DNA of 34,326 bases from an uncultured Bacilli bacterium (GCA_944332225.1 CALVJO010000016.1:1-34326), one strand, 5' to 3'; counted from the stretch's first letter, positions 8,765 through 17,336 are shown. Notes: generated from the sequence alone by a model not told the origin. Translations and numbers: made by a program.

Positions 8765-9256
8765 TTATCTTGTTTTAGCTAAACGGAATTCAACTATAGA
8801 GATTAAGGCCATGATTATAGCTAAGAAACCATCAGTCCAAGGGCCTACTCCTAAAGCCATTCTTTCTTTATTAGCTTCACCGTTTCCGCTGATCCATGAA
8901 GATTGAATCCAGCTTGAGCCAATCGTGAAAATAAAGATTGATAAGAGGACAAAGACAATCGCAGCAAAGATATAGAATCCACGATGTTTAGGACCTATAT
9001 AATAAGTCATAACTCCAATAACTAGACCGATGAGCCAAATTAGATAAATGGTCCAGTTAAACTCAAATTCTAAAGAAAATACTGGAGCAGCGACGGTTCC
9101 TCCAAAGATACCTGTCCATCCCCATACAGTAGTTAATCCTGATGAATTAGAAACAAATATTGTTGGAGTTAATAATAATACTAAGAATGATACCACGCTT
9201 AGAATAAGAATTAGTTTGACAAGAATGCTTGGTTTCTGTGAAGCATTTTTTACCAT
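8765..9256 (-). CDS. Four-helix membrane protein of unknown function
   Basis: 163 residues. Hydrophobic segments lie at about 12-34, 68-88, 92-113 and 139-158. The loop after helix 1 is rich in Gly/Thr/Trp (VWGWTG) and that after helix 3 carries SSWIQSSW. No family was recognised. AAGGAGG lies 11 bases before the ATG and a TATAAT box (minus strand, 9292-9297) further upstream, and its own terminator follows, so it is probably a single-gene unit. It sits just upstream of the two-component genes, but nothing in the sequence shows a link. Confidence 0.75.
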   Translation of the reverse strand: MVKNASQKPSILVKLILILSVVSFLVLLLTPTIFVSNSSGLTTVWGWTGIFGGTVAAPVFSLEFEFNWTIYLIWLIGLVIGVMTYYIGPKHRGFYIFAAIVFVLLSIFIFTIGSSWIQSSWISGNGEANKERMALGVGPWTDGFLAIIMALISIVEFRLAKTR

Positions 9257-9291
9257 AGGAATAAGTTCCTCCTTTTACGTTAAGCCTAGTA

Positions 9292-9297
9292 ATTATA
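9292..9297 (-). promoter_or_regulatory. -10 element for the 163-residue membrane protein gene
   Basis: TATAAT on the minus strand, 35 bases before the start codon. No good -35 hexamer was found at 16-18 bases, so this is tentative. The rest of 9257-9458 holds nothing else that could be identified. Confidence 0.4.
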
Positions 9298-9458
9298 CTC
9301 TTTTTCTTAAAAAAGATGATATAAAAACAAGCAATCTCTTAAATTATAGAAAATTTACCCTTGTTTTCAAGAAATTTTATTATGTGAATTAACCAAATTG
9401 CTGAGAATGGTGAGTGTTAAAAAAGTAAAATACAGATAATTTAATTAGTTAATAAATC

Positions 9459-9502
9459 TTAACACCTCAAAATAGGGGTTGAGCCTAAAAATGAGGTGTT
9501 AA
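9459..9502 (-). terminator. Hairpin at the 3' end of ogt
   Basis: An 11-base perfect inverted repeat (9459-9469 / 9492-9502) encloses a 22-base interior with a small AGG/CCT pairing. One arm includes the ogt stop codon. The downstream tract (GATTTATT on the minus strand) is only weakly T-rich, so it may be a terminator or mainly an mRNA-end stabiliser. Confidence 0.55.
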
Positions 9503-9996
9503 ACTTTATCAAAATATCCTTCTAAGTCTAATAAATATTTTTTGATATCTCTACCGTAATAGTAGTCTCCGATATCATGATTAGTTTTGATCACTCTGTG
9601 ACACGGAATAATTAATGGTATAGGGTTCTTTCCTATTGCCGTTCCTACTGCTTGATATGACATATTTTTAATATTTCTTTTTTGTTTTAAAGCGTTTGTC
9701 ACTTCTTTATATGTCATAGTTTCACCATATGGAATCGTTAATAAAATATTATAGATATCTTTTTGAAACTCAGTTCCATCTATTTGTAATGGTAAATTAA
9801 AACCAGGTATTTTCTTAGAAAAATAAATATCTAGCCACTTTTTACATTCTTTAAATAAATCAGTATCTCTTTGTAAGCAATCATCTGAAGCTGGGACTTT
9901 AAATTCATCAGACAATAATAATTTAGTTAATTTTCCATCTCTCTCTAATAATATAATTTTTCCTATCGGAGAATCATAATACGTAAAATAATCCAT
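9499..9996 (-). CDS. ogt: Methylated-DNA--protein-cysteine methyltransferase
   Basis: 165 residues, normal length for Ogt/MGMT. It repairs O6-alkylguanine by transferring the alkyl group irreversibly to its own cysteine. The active-site PCHRV motif is intact (Cys132), preceded by the family helix-turn-helix region (about 95-125, MTYKEV...AVGTAIGKNP). The glycine-rich segment after PCHRV is altered (DIGDYYYG where LGGYxGG is usual), and the C-terminal LLDLEG is present. The gene stands alone and diverges from the plus-strand lipoprotein remnant. No Shine-Dalgarno sequence is visible before the ATG; a TAAAAT box ends eight bases upstream. Confidence 0.93.
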   Translation of the reverse strand: MDYFTYYDSPIGKIILLERDGKLTKLLLSDEFKVPASDDCLQRDTDLFKECKKWLDIYFSKKIPGFNLPLQIDGTEFQKDIYNILLTIPYGETMTYKEVTNALKQKRNIKNMSYQAVGTAIGKNPIPLIIPCHRVIKTNHDIGDYYYGRDIKKYLLDLEGYFDKV

Positions 9997-10004
9997 ACAT
10001 CAAT

Positions 10005-10033
10005 ATTTTAGTCTAATCATTAATTTTTATCCA
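10005..10033 (-). promoter_or_regulatory. Possible ogt promoter
   Basis: On the minus strand TAAAAT (10005-10010) has TGGATA (four of six matches to TTGACA) 17 bases upstream. The -10 box ends eight bases before the ogt ATG, so the transcript would have almost no leader. Confidence 0.4.
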
Positions 10034-10061
10034 TCTATTACAACTTACTCTATCTCCCTTC

Positions 10062-10272
10062 ATGAAATCAAAGTTCAAAATCTTAAGCGTTTCTTGCTTA
10101 GCGTTAGTCGGATTACTAACTGCATGCACGGGACAGGACAAGCTAACCCAAATACCTCACTTCCTCAAGGAAATGATCTTAGTGGAACTTATTCGATTAG
10201 CTATGCAACCCAAGAAATCTCTAGAAATGTGTGACATTCTCGATATCTATCGATAAGGGTTTCAAAAGATAA
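10062..10272 (+). pseudogene. Decayed small lipoprotein gene with two short tandem duplications
   Basis: The first 25 codons encode a clear lipoprotein signal peptide with lipobox LLTAC. Directly after it GGACAGGACA (10131-10140) is a 5-base tandem duplication. Removing one copy opens the frame ACTGQANPNTSLPQGNDLSG and onward through YSISYATQEISRNV to a TGA at 10232. A second doubled dinucleotide, TGTG at 10229-10232, precedes that TGA; removing two bases there extends the frame through NVTFSISIDKGFKR to a TAA at 10270. The unrepaired frame gives an unlike, 64-residue C-terminus. Original function unknown. No ribosome binding site is visible. A sequencing or assembly slip is possible but two events make decay, or slippage-based switching, more likely. 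Confidence 0.55.
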
Positions 10273-10394
10273 ATTTTAAAAGATTTAACCGTTCGGTAAA
10301 TAGCAAAGCAATTCCGCTTTTAAGTTATATAAACTGAATTTACTTTGTCATTTATCAATTTAATGTAGGATAATGGACATTTAATTCAACTATA

Positions 10395-10423
10395 TTGATT
10401 CCGTTTTTTAGAAGTTATACACT
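10395..10423 (+). promoter_or_regulatory. Promoter for the secreted-protein operon
   Basis: TTGATT (10395-10400) and TACACT (10418-10423) are separated by exactly 17 bases, 55 bases before the ATG at 10479. Bases 10273-10394 show no feature beyond AT-rich sequence. Confidence 0.5.
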
Positions 10424-10478
10424 ATAAGCGCTCAAAAGATTTATATTAATTGAGTTTAGAATTTTAAAGGGAGTTTTT

Positions 10479-11567
10479 ATGAAATTTTTATTAGTATCAG
10501 TAATGGCATTATTAGCTTTAACACCTACTTCTTTAACTAATTCACAAGAATCAGTTAATACAACTAACGATTTTACATTAGGCGAAATTGATAATCGCGC
10601 AGTTGAAATATTAGACTATTCTCCTTCAAATAATCAAATCGAAGAAATGTTAAATCGTTCAAAAGGAATAATTGTCTTAAACGAAAACGATAATATTGAG
10701 CCCCAGTCATCTCAAGAAAGTATAATTCAAGGCTATGAAGCTGCATCATACTATTATAAAAATCACAACGACGAAACAGTCAAAGGAACCGTTTTATCTG
10801 ATAATCAAAATACAGGTTTCGAAAAATCTATCTATCAGCTTATAAACGATTTAAATAACCAAACATATGCTTCACACATTACACCATTTGATGTAGGTGA
10901 AGGTTGGACAAAACTAACCGAGCAAAAATTTGATTGGTCGATGTACGATGGAAATATTTGGTATGGGGATTTCTCAGAATGGGGATGCCATTATATTTAC
11001 GAAGAAGATGGATATCGTTATCATCTACAAACAAGAGAAACATATATTACCCCAGGAAACGATACTGATCCTACAAAGCCAGGCATTGAAACTGACGATT
11101 TTAGAAGTTCAAGTTTAGAGTATGTGATGGCTAAACCCGAAGGTACGAAATCTAACTTCGAACTTAGAGCCTACAATCCAAAAATGAGAAATCCATCAGC
11201 TACTACAACTGACCAAGTCACAGGTCACATAGGTACAGATGGTGCGTCATTAGAATCTTCATTCTCATATACGGTAACCCATGAATCACCTACAATATTA
11301 GACTATAGTAATTTAGTTAAAAATACTGTAGATATATTATTTAAATACCTTACGCCATATGATGAAGGAAATTATGGTGAAAACTATAATTATAACACTT
11401 TAACATCTATGCAATTAATGATGAATGTATGGAGAGAAAAAATAATAACTCCTGATAATGAGGGTGATTGCGTCGACACAAGAAGAATCACCCTAGTCAG
11501 AGACAGCTATTGGTTTTGGGAAGATAAAACGATAACTTTTACTTATACAATCAATGGAAGGCTATAA
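10479..11567 (+). CDS. Secreted protein of unknown function, faintly leukocidin-like
   Basis: 362 residues with an N-terminal signal peptide (about 1-20, no lipobox) and no other membrane helix, so probably exported. AAAGGGAG lies six bases before the ATG. The mature part is rich in Trp, Tyr, Asn and Thr. No family was firmly recognised. The C-terminal 130 residues loosely follow the order of motifs in leukocidin/alpha-hemolysin beta-barrel toxins: GHIGTDGASLESSFSYTV, then a TPYD stretch, QLMM, a TPDNE stretch, and an alternating strand-like tail. This is a weak pattern match by eye. The next gene starts 15 bases on and is probably co-transcribed. Confidence 0.8.
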   Translation: MKFLLVSVMALLALTPTSLTNSQESVNTTNDFTLGEIDNRAVEILDYSPSNNQIEEMLNRSKGIIVLNENDNIEPQSSQESIIQGYEAASYYYKNHNDETVKGTVLSDNQNTGFEKSIYQLINDLNNQTYASHITPFDVGEGWTKLTEQKFDWSMYDGNIWYGDFSEWGCHYIYEEDGYRYHLQTRETYITPGNDTDPTKPGIETDDFRSSSLEYVMAKPEGTKSNFELRAYNPKMRNPSATTTDQVTGHIGTDGASLESSFSYTVTHESPTILDYSNLVKNTVDILFKYLTPYDEGNYGENYNYNTLTSMQLMMNVWREKIITPDNEGDCVDTRRITLVRDSYWFWEDKTITFTYTINGRL

Positions 11568-11582
11568 TTAAAGAGGTTTAAA

Positions 11583-11882
11583 ATGATTAAAGATTTACTT
11601 AATGCTGTTAGAGAAAATAAAAAATTTGTTTTCGTTATTGGCTTAATATGCTTGATATTTGGAATCATGATAGATTTAAGCGAAGGAATATTTCAAGCTC
11701 TTGTGGAACATCTTTTTTTCAATATTCATGTTTGGATTTACATTCTTTTTGAAGCTGTTGGAGGAATATTAGTCTCCCTTCCTCCAGTTATAATGTTTAA
11801 TGATTATTTAAAAAATAGAAAGAATAAAACGAATAAAGAACCGTCTATCAAGGAAGAATCAAAAAATATTAAAGAAGAATAA
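11583..11882 (+). CDS. Small two-helix membrane protein, partner of the secreted protein
   Basis: 99 residues with membrane helices at about 13-33 and 50-72 and a 27-residue charged tail rich in Lys, Glu and Asn, presumably cytoplasmic. AGAGGT precedes the ATG, 15 bases after the upstream gene, and a strong terminator follows, so the two genes form a compact operon. No family recognised. If the upstream gene were a toxin this could be an immunity or export partner, but that is speculation. Confidence 0.7.
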   Translation: MIKDLLNAVRENKKFVFVIGLICLIFGIMIDLSEGIFQALVEHLFFNIHVWIYILFEAVGGILVSLPPVIMFNDYLKNRKNKTNKEPSIKEESKNIKEE

Positions 11883-11908
11883 AGATATCCTGATCTAATA
11901 ATAAGAAG

Positions 11909-11957
11909 AAAAGGACTGTTTTAATTAATTATTCTATTAGTTTAACAGTCCTTTTTT
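11909..11957. terminator. Bidirectional terminator between convergent genes
   Basis: A perfect 12-base inverted repeat (11909-11920 / 11944-11955) is followed by a T-run on the plus strand and a T-rich tract on the minus strand. It ends the plus-strand secreted-protein operon and probably also the minus-strand ABC transporter operon. Confidence 0.85.
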
Positions 11958-12003
11958 ATTTATCGATTTTAAGAAACGATAAATTTTTATAATATAGCTA
12001 AGC

Positions 12004-13791
12004 TTATTTAAAATTTTGCAAAGTATAAAGTTTATAGTAATAACCCTTTAAGTTTAATAATTCTTGATGAGTTCCTCTTTCAACAATTTTGCCTTTTCTT
12101 AAAAATATAATCTGGTCAGCATGTTGAATGGTCGATAATCTATGGGCTATAACAATCATTGTTCCTAAAGATTGAATCTTCTTCAAAGAATCTTGGATTA
12201 AGGCTTCAGTTTCTGTATCAATATTCGCGGTTGCCTCATCTAAAGTTAAAATCTCAGGCTTTCTTAGAATCGTTCTAGCGAAAGATAATAATTGTTTTTG
12301 CCCAACTGAGAAGTTAGATCCATTTTCAGAGACTATCGTGTTGAATCCATTATCTAATTTATCAATGAATGTGTCAGCGTTAACATATTTACATACCTCT
12401 TTAACCTCATCTTCTGAATATGAATCATCTTTCAAAGTGATATTATCTTTAATAGATCCAGAGAATAAGGTAACATCTTGCATCATCTGACCAATCTTTT
12501 TTCTTAAAGTATCGATAGGAATATCTTTAATATTGATATCATCTAATAATATCTCTCCTTGCTGAATATCATAATTTCTAACCAAAAGGGATAGAATCGT
12601 AGACTTACCCGCGCCGGTGAGCCCGCAGAAGGCCGCGGTAGTATGAGGATTAATAATAAATGAAACATCATCTAAAATATTGATTCCTTCTTCGTAATAG
12701 AAGGTTACATGTCTAAATTCTATCTTCCCTTTCACATGGTCAAGCTGTTTAGTTCCTTCATCTTTAACAGTTGGAACCATATCTAAAATATTAAAGATTC
12801 TTCTAGAGGAAACTAATCCAGCTTGGAATTTATCAAATATCTCAGAAAGGTTTTGAACAGGGCCAAAGAAATAATCAACAAATTGATAATAAGTTGCTAA
12901 TTTTCCAAAGGTAAATAATGTTCCCATTACAACCGTGCCATTCATCACATAAGTAAAGCCAACTAAGAAAACTAAGGCTAAAGAAAGATAGTAAATTAAA
13001 GTGATAACTGGACGATATAAAGCAAAGACTCCAACCACTTTTTTAGAGGCTATAACTAATCTAGAATTCCCTTCATTAAATTCGTTTTGTTTTCTAGATT
13101 GTTGATTAAAAGCTTGAATAACTTTAATTCCATTTAAATTTTCGGAAAGAAAGGTATTCATGTTTGATACTTCTTTTCTCTCTAATGAATATGCCTTTTT
13201 AGACTGAATTCTATAGATGATTGTCGATACGATAATTAAGACAATGAATCCTAATAAATACAAAGTTAAAGTAGGTGAGATAACAATCAAGCAAACTAAA
13301 TAGGCGATGATCATCAATACATATTGAATAAATGAGACAATGACCGTTGAATATAATTCATTTAAGGCGTTCGTGTCAGAAGTAACTCTAGTGACCAATT
13401 TACCAACTGGTATCTCATTTAGCTGACTTTGCGATAAAGATAGCACCTTTTCATAGACGTTTTGACGCATCTTAAAGATTATCTCTTGCCCAGCTTTTTG
13501 AATGATTACTGAGCCAAAATAAGAAATGATATATAAAACGATAACTGCCGTCGCATATAAAACAAAGAAAATAATAATCGAATATATCGTATTAACATTT
13601 AGATTATGAAAATCTAATAAATCAATATAATATCCGGCTAGAAAAGGCAATAAAACAGTCATTCCTACTAAAATAAAACATAGTAAAAGACCGAGAATAA
13701 ACTTTCCCTTAACTTCTTTAATTAATGATAGACTCCGTTTAATTAATTCAAAATCGGAGTAATCTTTACTTAAGGTAATATCTTTTTCCAT
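12004..13791 (-). CDS. ABC exporter half, MdlB/YheH-type (catalytic Walker site)
   Basis: 595 residues: type-1 exporter membrane domain (six helices, about 30-330) fused to an ATPase domain (about 355-590). Walker A GLTGAGKST (390-398, K396), Walker B ending LDEA with catalytic E519, and H-loop His550 in IAHRLST are intact. The signature is non-canonical, FSVGQ (494-498) in place of LSGGQ, as usual in the YheH/BmrD-type partner. It should pair with the upstream half-transporter, from which it is separated by one base; AAAGGAG before its ATG overlaps that gene's end. Substrate unknown (drug, lipid or peptide export are all possible). Confidence 0.92.
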   Translation of the reverse strand: MEKDITLSKDYSDFELIKRSLSLIKEVKGKFILGLLLCFILVGMTVLLPFLAGYYIDLLDFHNLNVNTIYSIIIFFVLYATAVIVLYIISYFGSVIIQKAGQEIIFKMRQNVYEKVLSLSQSQLNEIPVGKLVTRVTSDTNALNELYSTVIVSFIQYVLMIIAYLVCLIVISPTLTLYLLGFIVLIIVSTIIYRIQSKKAYSLERKEVSNMNTFLSENLNGIKVIQAFNQQSRKQNEFNEGNSRLVIASKKVVGVFALYRPVITLIYYLSLALVFLVGFTYVMNGTVVMGTLFTFGKLATYYQFVDYFFGPVQNLSEIFDKFQAGLVSSRRIFNILDMVPTVKDEGTKQLDHVKGKIEFRHVTFYYEEGINILDDVSFIINPHTTAAFCGLTGAGKSTILSLLVRNYDIQQGEILLDDINIKDIPIDTLRKKIGQMMQDVTLFSGSIKDNITLKDDSYSEDEVKEVCKYVNADTFIDKLDNGFNTIVSENGSNFSVGQKQLLSFARTILRKPEILTLDEATANIDTETEALIQDSLKKIQSLGTMIVIAHRLSTIQHADQIIFLRKGKIVERGTHQELLNLKGYYYKLYTLQNFK

Positions 13792-13792
13792 C

Positions 13793-15556
13793 TTACTCCT
13801 TTATCTCATCTTCTAGGGTTTGTAATTTAACCATGTGGAAGTAAGTCTTTGATTCTTTCATCAAAGTCTTATGATTTCCAATAGCCTCAACTTTCCCTTC
13901 ATTTAAAACGATAATTTTATCTAAATCCATCACCGTAGACACTCTAGACGCCACGATTAAGGTGGTTTTATTTTTTCTCTCTTCAACTATATTTTTTAAG
14001 ATAGTTTTCTCAGTTTTTAAATCAACCGCGGATAAAGAATCATCAAGCACCATGATCGGACTATCTTTAATAATCGCGCGAGCTATGGCTAAACGTTGTT
14101 TTTGACCTCCTGAGATAGTCACTCCTCTTTCTCCTAATAACGTTCGATATCCATCTATAAAATCCTTTATATCATCATCAATTGAGGCAAATCTCGCAGC
14201 CTTTTCTACTTCTTCTTGGCTAAGAGAAGGATTAGAAAAAGCGATATTATCCTTTATAGTTTGAGAAAATAGATAGTTATCTTGAAATACGAAGGCTACA
14301 TTATCTCTTAATTGATTAATTGAGAGATCCATAATATCTATTCCATCAATAAATATCGTTCCTTTAGGGTAATTATCTAATCTTATCAAGGTAGAAACTA
14401 AAGATGTCTTTCCTGATCCGATTCTACCTACAATTCCAACTATCTCACCTTTATTAATTTTAAAAGATACATCATCTAGGGCTAAAACATTTTGCTTTTC
14501 ATAACGATAAGATAGGTGTTTAAATTCAATATCTCCCTCGATTTTATCTTTAAATTGATATGTTTTATTATCTATTAAATCAACATTCTCATCTAAGAAT
14601 TTCGTGATTCTTTTTAAAGAAGTTTTCGCGCGGCTTCTTAAAGCGATTATCTGCCCTAAAGCCATCATCGGCCAAATAATCGTATTAAAATATCCGTTAA
14701 ATTCATATAAATCTCCCCTAGAGAAATTAGAATCAATTTTACCGATGAAAGCATTATAGATAATTAATCCTCCGACTAATAAACCTAAAGCGATCATCAA
14801 CTCAATTAAAATAGAAATCGCTGTGTTTAAAAACGTATTAACCTTAACTAAAGAAATATCATAATCTTTCGTGTCCTTATTAACTGTTTTAAAGAATTTA
14901 GATTCATCTTTTGTTCTAGCAAAAGCTTTAATAACCCTGATTCCAACAAACATCTCCTGGACATAATCTGTCATCTTTTCATAAGATTTCTGTCTCTTTT
15001 CAAAAATAGCTTCAATCTTATTATCGATAAAGTAGGCTGAAACGGCTAAAACAGCCATAGGGATCAAGCATATTAAAGTTAAAATAACGTTTAATCTAAA
15101 CATCTTAACCAAAGTTAAAACGCTTAATACTAAAGCATCGACTAACATGACAGTTCCAAAACCAAAGCACTGATTCAAGACATCTAAATCATTCGTGTAG
15201 TAAGACATTATTCCGCCTACTTTATTGTCTTGATAGAATTTCTGATCCAATTGCTGAGTTTTATTAAACATCATCTTTCGAAGGTCGCCTTGGATATTAA
15301 TCGCTCCATTAAACAATAATTTTCTCCAAGCAAATCGTCCAATAAATAATCCAAAAGCTATAAGAACAATCCATAAAACTGAAAAATATAGATAGGTTTG
15401 AGTTAAAGTTCCATTATCATACTCTCTAGTTATAGAACCTGTTATCTCAGGAATATAAAGTTGAATTACATTAACCAAAATTAAAAAAAGAATTCCAAAT
15501 AGATAATGGAAAAAGTATTTTTTGTAAAATTGATTAATGTATTTTCCAAAAATCAT
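13793..15556 (-). CDS. ABC exporter half, MdlA/YheI-type (degenerate ATP site)
   Basis: 587 residues with the same layout: six membrane helices (about 15-310) and an ATPase domain (about 340-580). Walker A is GRIGSGKTS (377-385) and the signature ISGGQ (481-485) is canonical. Walker B is LDDS with Asp506 where the catalytic Glu normally sits, and the H-loop His is Ser537 (VASRVST). This is the expected pattern for the heterodimer half that forms the non-hydrolysing site, while its good signature serves the partner's Walker motifs. First gene of the operon, with AAGGGG and a strong promoter upstream. Confidence 0.92.
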   Translation of the reverse strand: MIFGKYINQFYKKYFFHYLFGILFLILVNVIQLYIPEITGSITREYDNGTLTQTYLYFSVLWIVLIAFGLFIGRFAWRKLLFNGAINIQGDLRKMMFNKTQQLDQKFYQDNKVGGIMSYYTNDLDVLNQCFGFGTVMLVDALVLSVLTLVKMFRLNVILTLICLIPMAVLAVSAYFIDNKIEAIFEKRQKSYEKMTDYVQEMFVGIRVIKAFARTKDESKFFKTVNKDTKDYDISLVKVNTFLNTAISILIELMIALGLLVGGLIIYNAFIGKIDSNFSRGDLYEFNGYFNTIIWPMMALGQIIALRSRAKTSLKRITKFLDENVDLIDNKTYQFKDKIEGDIEFKHLSYRYEKQNVLALDDVSFKINKGEIVGIVGRIGSGKTSLVSTLIRLDNYPKGTIFIDGIDIMDLSINQLRDNVAFVFQDNYLFSQTIKDNIAFSNPSLSQEEVEKAARFASIDDDIKDFIDGYRTLLGERGVTISGGQKQRLAIARAIIKDSPIMVLDDSLSAVDLKTEKTILKNIVEERKNKTTLIVASRVSTVMDLDKIIVLNEGKVEAIGNHKTLMKESKTYFHMVKLQTLEDEIKE

Positions 15557-15572
15557 TATGACCCCTTGAGGT

Positions 15573-15602
15573 ATTATATTATCTATTTAATGATTCTTAC
15601 AA
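15573..15602 (-). promoter_or_regulatory. Strong promoter of the ABC exporter operon
   Basis: On the minus strand TTGTAA (15597-15602) and a perfect TATAAT (15573-15578) are 18 bases apart; the -10 lies 16 bases before the ATG. The -35 overlaps the final codons of comFC, so the exporter can be expressed independently of the com genes. Confidence 0.7.
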
Positions 15603-16303
15603 CAAGTTTTTCCTTTATATACAGGGTGGGATAAGACTAAAAACGTTATCTTTTTAGGTTTTAAAGATCTAATCAATCTAAGAGCCTGTCTCATCGATGA
15701 ACCAGTGGTTATAACATCATCAATTAAGCATATCTTTTTATTCGATAAATCAATTGTTTCATTTAACGAAAATAGGTTTTTTTCTTGTTCTCTTTGCTCC
15801 TTACTTAAAGAAGATTGTTTAATATCTTTATCTTTCTTTAATAAATTTAAATAAGGTAAAGCATTAAATTTTAAAATCTCTTCAATATGATTAAACCCTC
15901 TTTCTTTATCCCGTGCTTTATATGAAGGAAGGGGAACAAATATATAATTACGATATCTCACTTTAATAAAATTAATCGAATAAGATAAAAAGCAAGATCT
16001 TAAAGGTAAATCATAACAACCTTTATAGAGATATAAGATATCTTGAAATTTACTATCGTAATTATAGATAAATAAACCCTTAACCGAATCTATAACAATT
16101 TCTTGATATTTAGGATCCAATTCTAAATAGCAAGTTTGGCAGATAGAAATAGATTTATTAGATAAAGCAACGAGCGAATTACGGTTTATAACTCTATCAC
16201 AGATTACGCAGCGAATTATTATAGGTGATGATTTCTTGTCTTGCTTGTTCCATCTCACAAGAGATGTATTCAGCCAAGAAATAAATTTTCCCGTCATAAG
16301 CAT
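15587..16303 (-). CDS. comFC: ComFC-like phosphoribosyltransferase-fold competence protein
   Basis: Up to 238 residues. A four-Cys zinc knuckle (C32, C35, C55, C58) precedes a type I phosphoribosyltransferase fold with the PRPP-loop motif LIDDVITTGSS (193-203) and the family PLPSYKARDKERGFNH segment. ComFC proteins work with ComFA in uptake of transforming DNA. Start uncertain: the ATG at 16303, with AAGGA six bases ahead, gives a 107-base overlap with comFA and an N-terminus read out of frame from conserved comFA sequence. ComFC proteins normally begin close to the first CxxC, so translation may instead begin near 16210 at a non-standard codon or by coupling to the comFA stop. Confidence 0.85.
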   Translation of the reverse strand: MLMTGKFISWLNTSLVRWNKQDKKSSPIIIRCVICDRVINRNSLVALSNKSISICQTCYLELDPKYQEIVIDSVKGLFIYNYDSKFQDILYLYKGCYDLPLRSCFLSYSINFIKVRYRNYIFVPLPSYKARDKERGFNHIEEILKFNALPYLNLLKKDKDIKQSSLSKEQREQEKNLFSLNETIDLSNKKICLIDDVITTGSSMRQALRLIRSLKPKKITFLVLSHPVYKGKTCCKNH

Positions 16304-17336
16304 CTATTTTCCTTCCTACCCTGCCTCCGATTTGAATCAAGGAAGCCTTGGTAAAAATATTGTGATTAGCTTTATAAACTATCACTTGAAGATTTTTAAT
16401 AGTCACTCCTCTTTCTAAAACTGACGTGGTAACTAAATAATCATATTTCCCCTGTTTAAAATCATTAATGATTCTCTCTCTTTCCTCTCTTTTAGAATGA
16501 ACATAATCTCCTTGTTTAAAAAAACGATGAATGAATTTAAATACCTCTTCGCAGTCAATAATAGTCGGCACAAAGATTAAGAAAGGAAGTTTAGAAACTA
16601 TAAATTCTTTAGCTAAATCATATAACCCATATTTTAAGATGAAAGGTCTAATCACAAATTCAGGAATCGGATGAATATGATTATGATAACGTTGGAATAA
16701 GGTAAGATATAATCCGTTAGTATCCTTGATCATCTTAATCATGTTATCTAAAGGCGTAGCAGTTAACATGATATAGCTCCGTTTTAAAGATATCTTGAAA
16801 AAATATTCTAACGTCTCGTCTCCATAATATGGAAAAGCGTCAGTTTCATCGATAATTAATAAATCAAAATATCGATGGTATCTATATAGCTGATGAGTGG
16901 TAAGCAAGACGATATCCCCTTCTAGCTCTTCATTATGACCTCCGTAAACCAAAGCGATTTTAAAAGAAGGAAAAGCCTCTTTAAATCTTGGATATAAATC
17001 GATTATCACATCTCTTCTAGGAACAGTGAAACCAACATTCATCCCCCGATTTAGAGTTTCTTCAATCGCTTGAAAGACTAATTCGGTTTTACCTCCTCCG
17101 CAGATCGCGTGGATTAATACATTTTGTCCTTTTGAAACCGCCTCCGCGGTTTTAGAGGCTATCTCTTGCTGTTTTTTAGAAAGTGAATAATTAAGTTTTA
17201 CATGAAAATCTCCCTTTTCTCTAGAGATTGGTAATGCATCTTTTCCATTAAAAGATATGCATTTTCTACAAATCATTTTTCCTTTTAAAGAAAAGAAAAA
17301 ACGAGAATTATCATTCCCGCAACGAATACATATCAT
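16197..17336 (-). CDS. comFA: ComFA-like DNA-uptake ATPase/helicase
   Basis: About 379 residues from the ATG at 17336 (a GGGATGG-like stretch lies eight bases ahead); an in-frame ATG at 17348 overlaps the upstream gene more and has no spaced ribosome site. In numbering from the longer start: zinc finger (C7, C10, C27, C30), Walker A AICGGGKTE (81-89), Walker B DETD (167-170), motif III LTATP (195-199) and motif VI QIGGRVGRK (339-347). It is a PriA-like superfamily 2 helicase that helps drive single-stranded DNA import. Shorter than the Bacillus protein (about 460) but with all core motifs. It overlaps comFC at its end. Confidence 0.9.
   Translation of the reverse strand: MICIRCGNDNSRFFFSLKGKMICRKCISFNGKDALPISREKGDFHVKLNYSLSKKQQEIASKTAEAVSKGQNVLIHAICGGGKTELVFQAIEETLNRGMNVGFTVPRRDVIIDLYPRFKEAFPSFKIALVYGGHNEELEGDIVLLTTHQLYRYHRYFDLLIIDETDAFPYYGDETLEYFFKISLKRSYIMLTATPLDNMIKMIKDTNGLYLTLFQRYHNHIHPIPEFVIRPFILKYGLYDLAKEFIVSKLPFLIFVPTIIDCEEVFKFIHRFFKQGDYVHSKREERERIINDFKQGKYDYLVTTSVLERGVTIKNLQVIVYKANHNIFTKASLIQIGGRVGRKIDAYDGKIYFLAEYISCEMEQARQEIITYNNSLRNL

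Noticed and set aside
9048-9392. 114-codon plus-strand open frame opposite the 163-residue membrane protein gene
   Set aside because: It lies mostly antisense to a gene with clear membrane helices and ribosome site, has no start signal of its own and reads like an antisense shadow.
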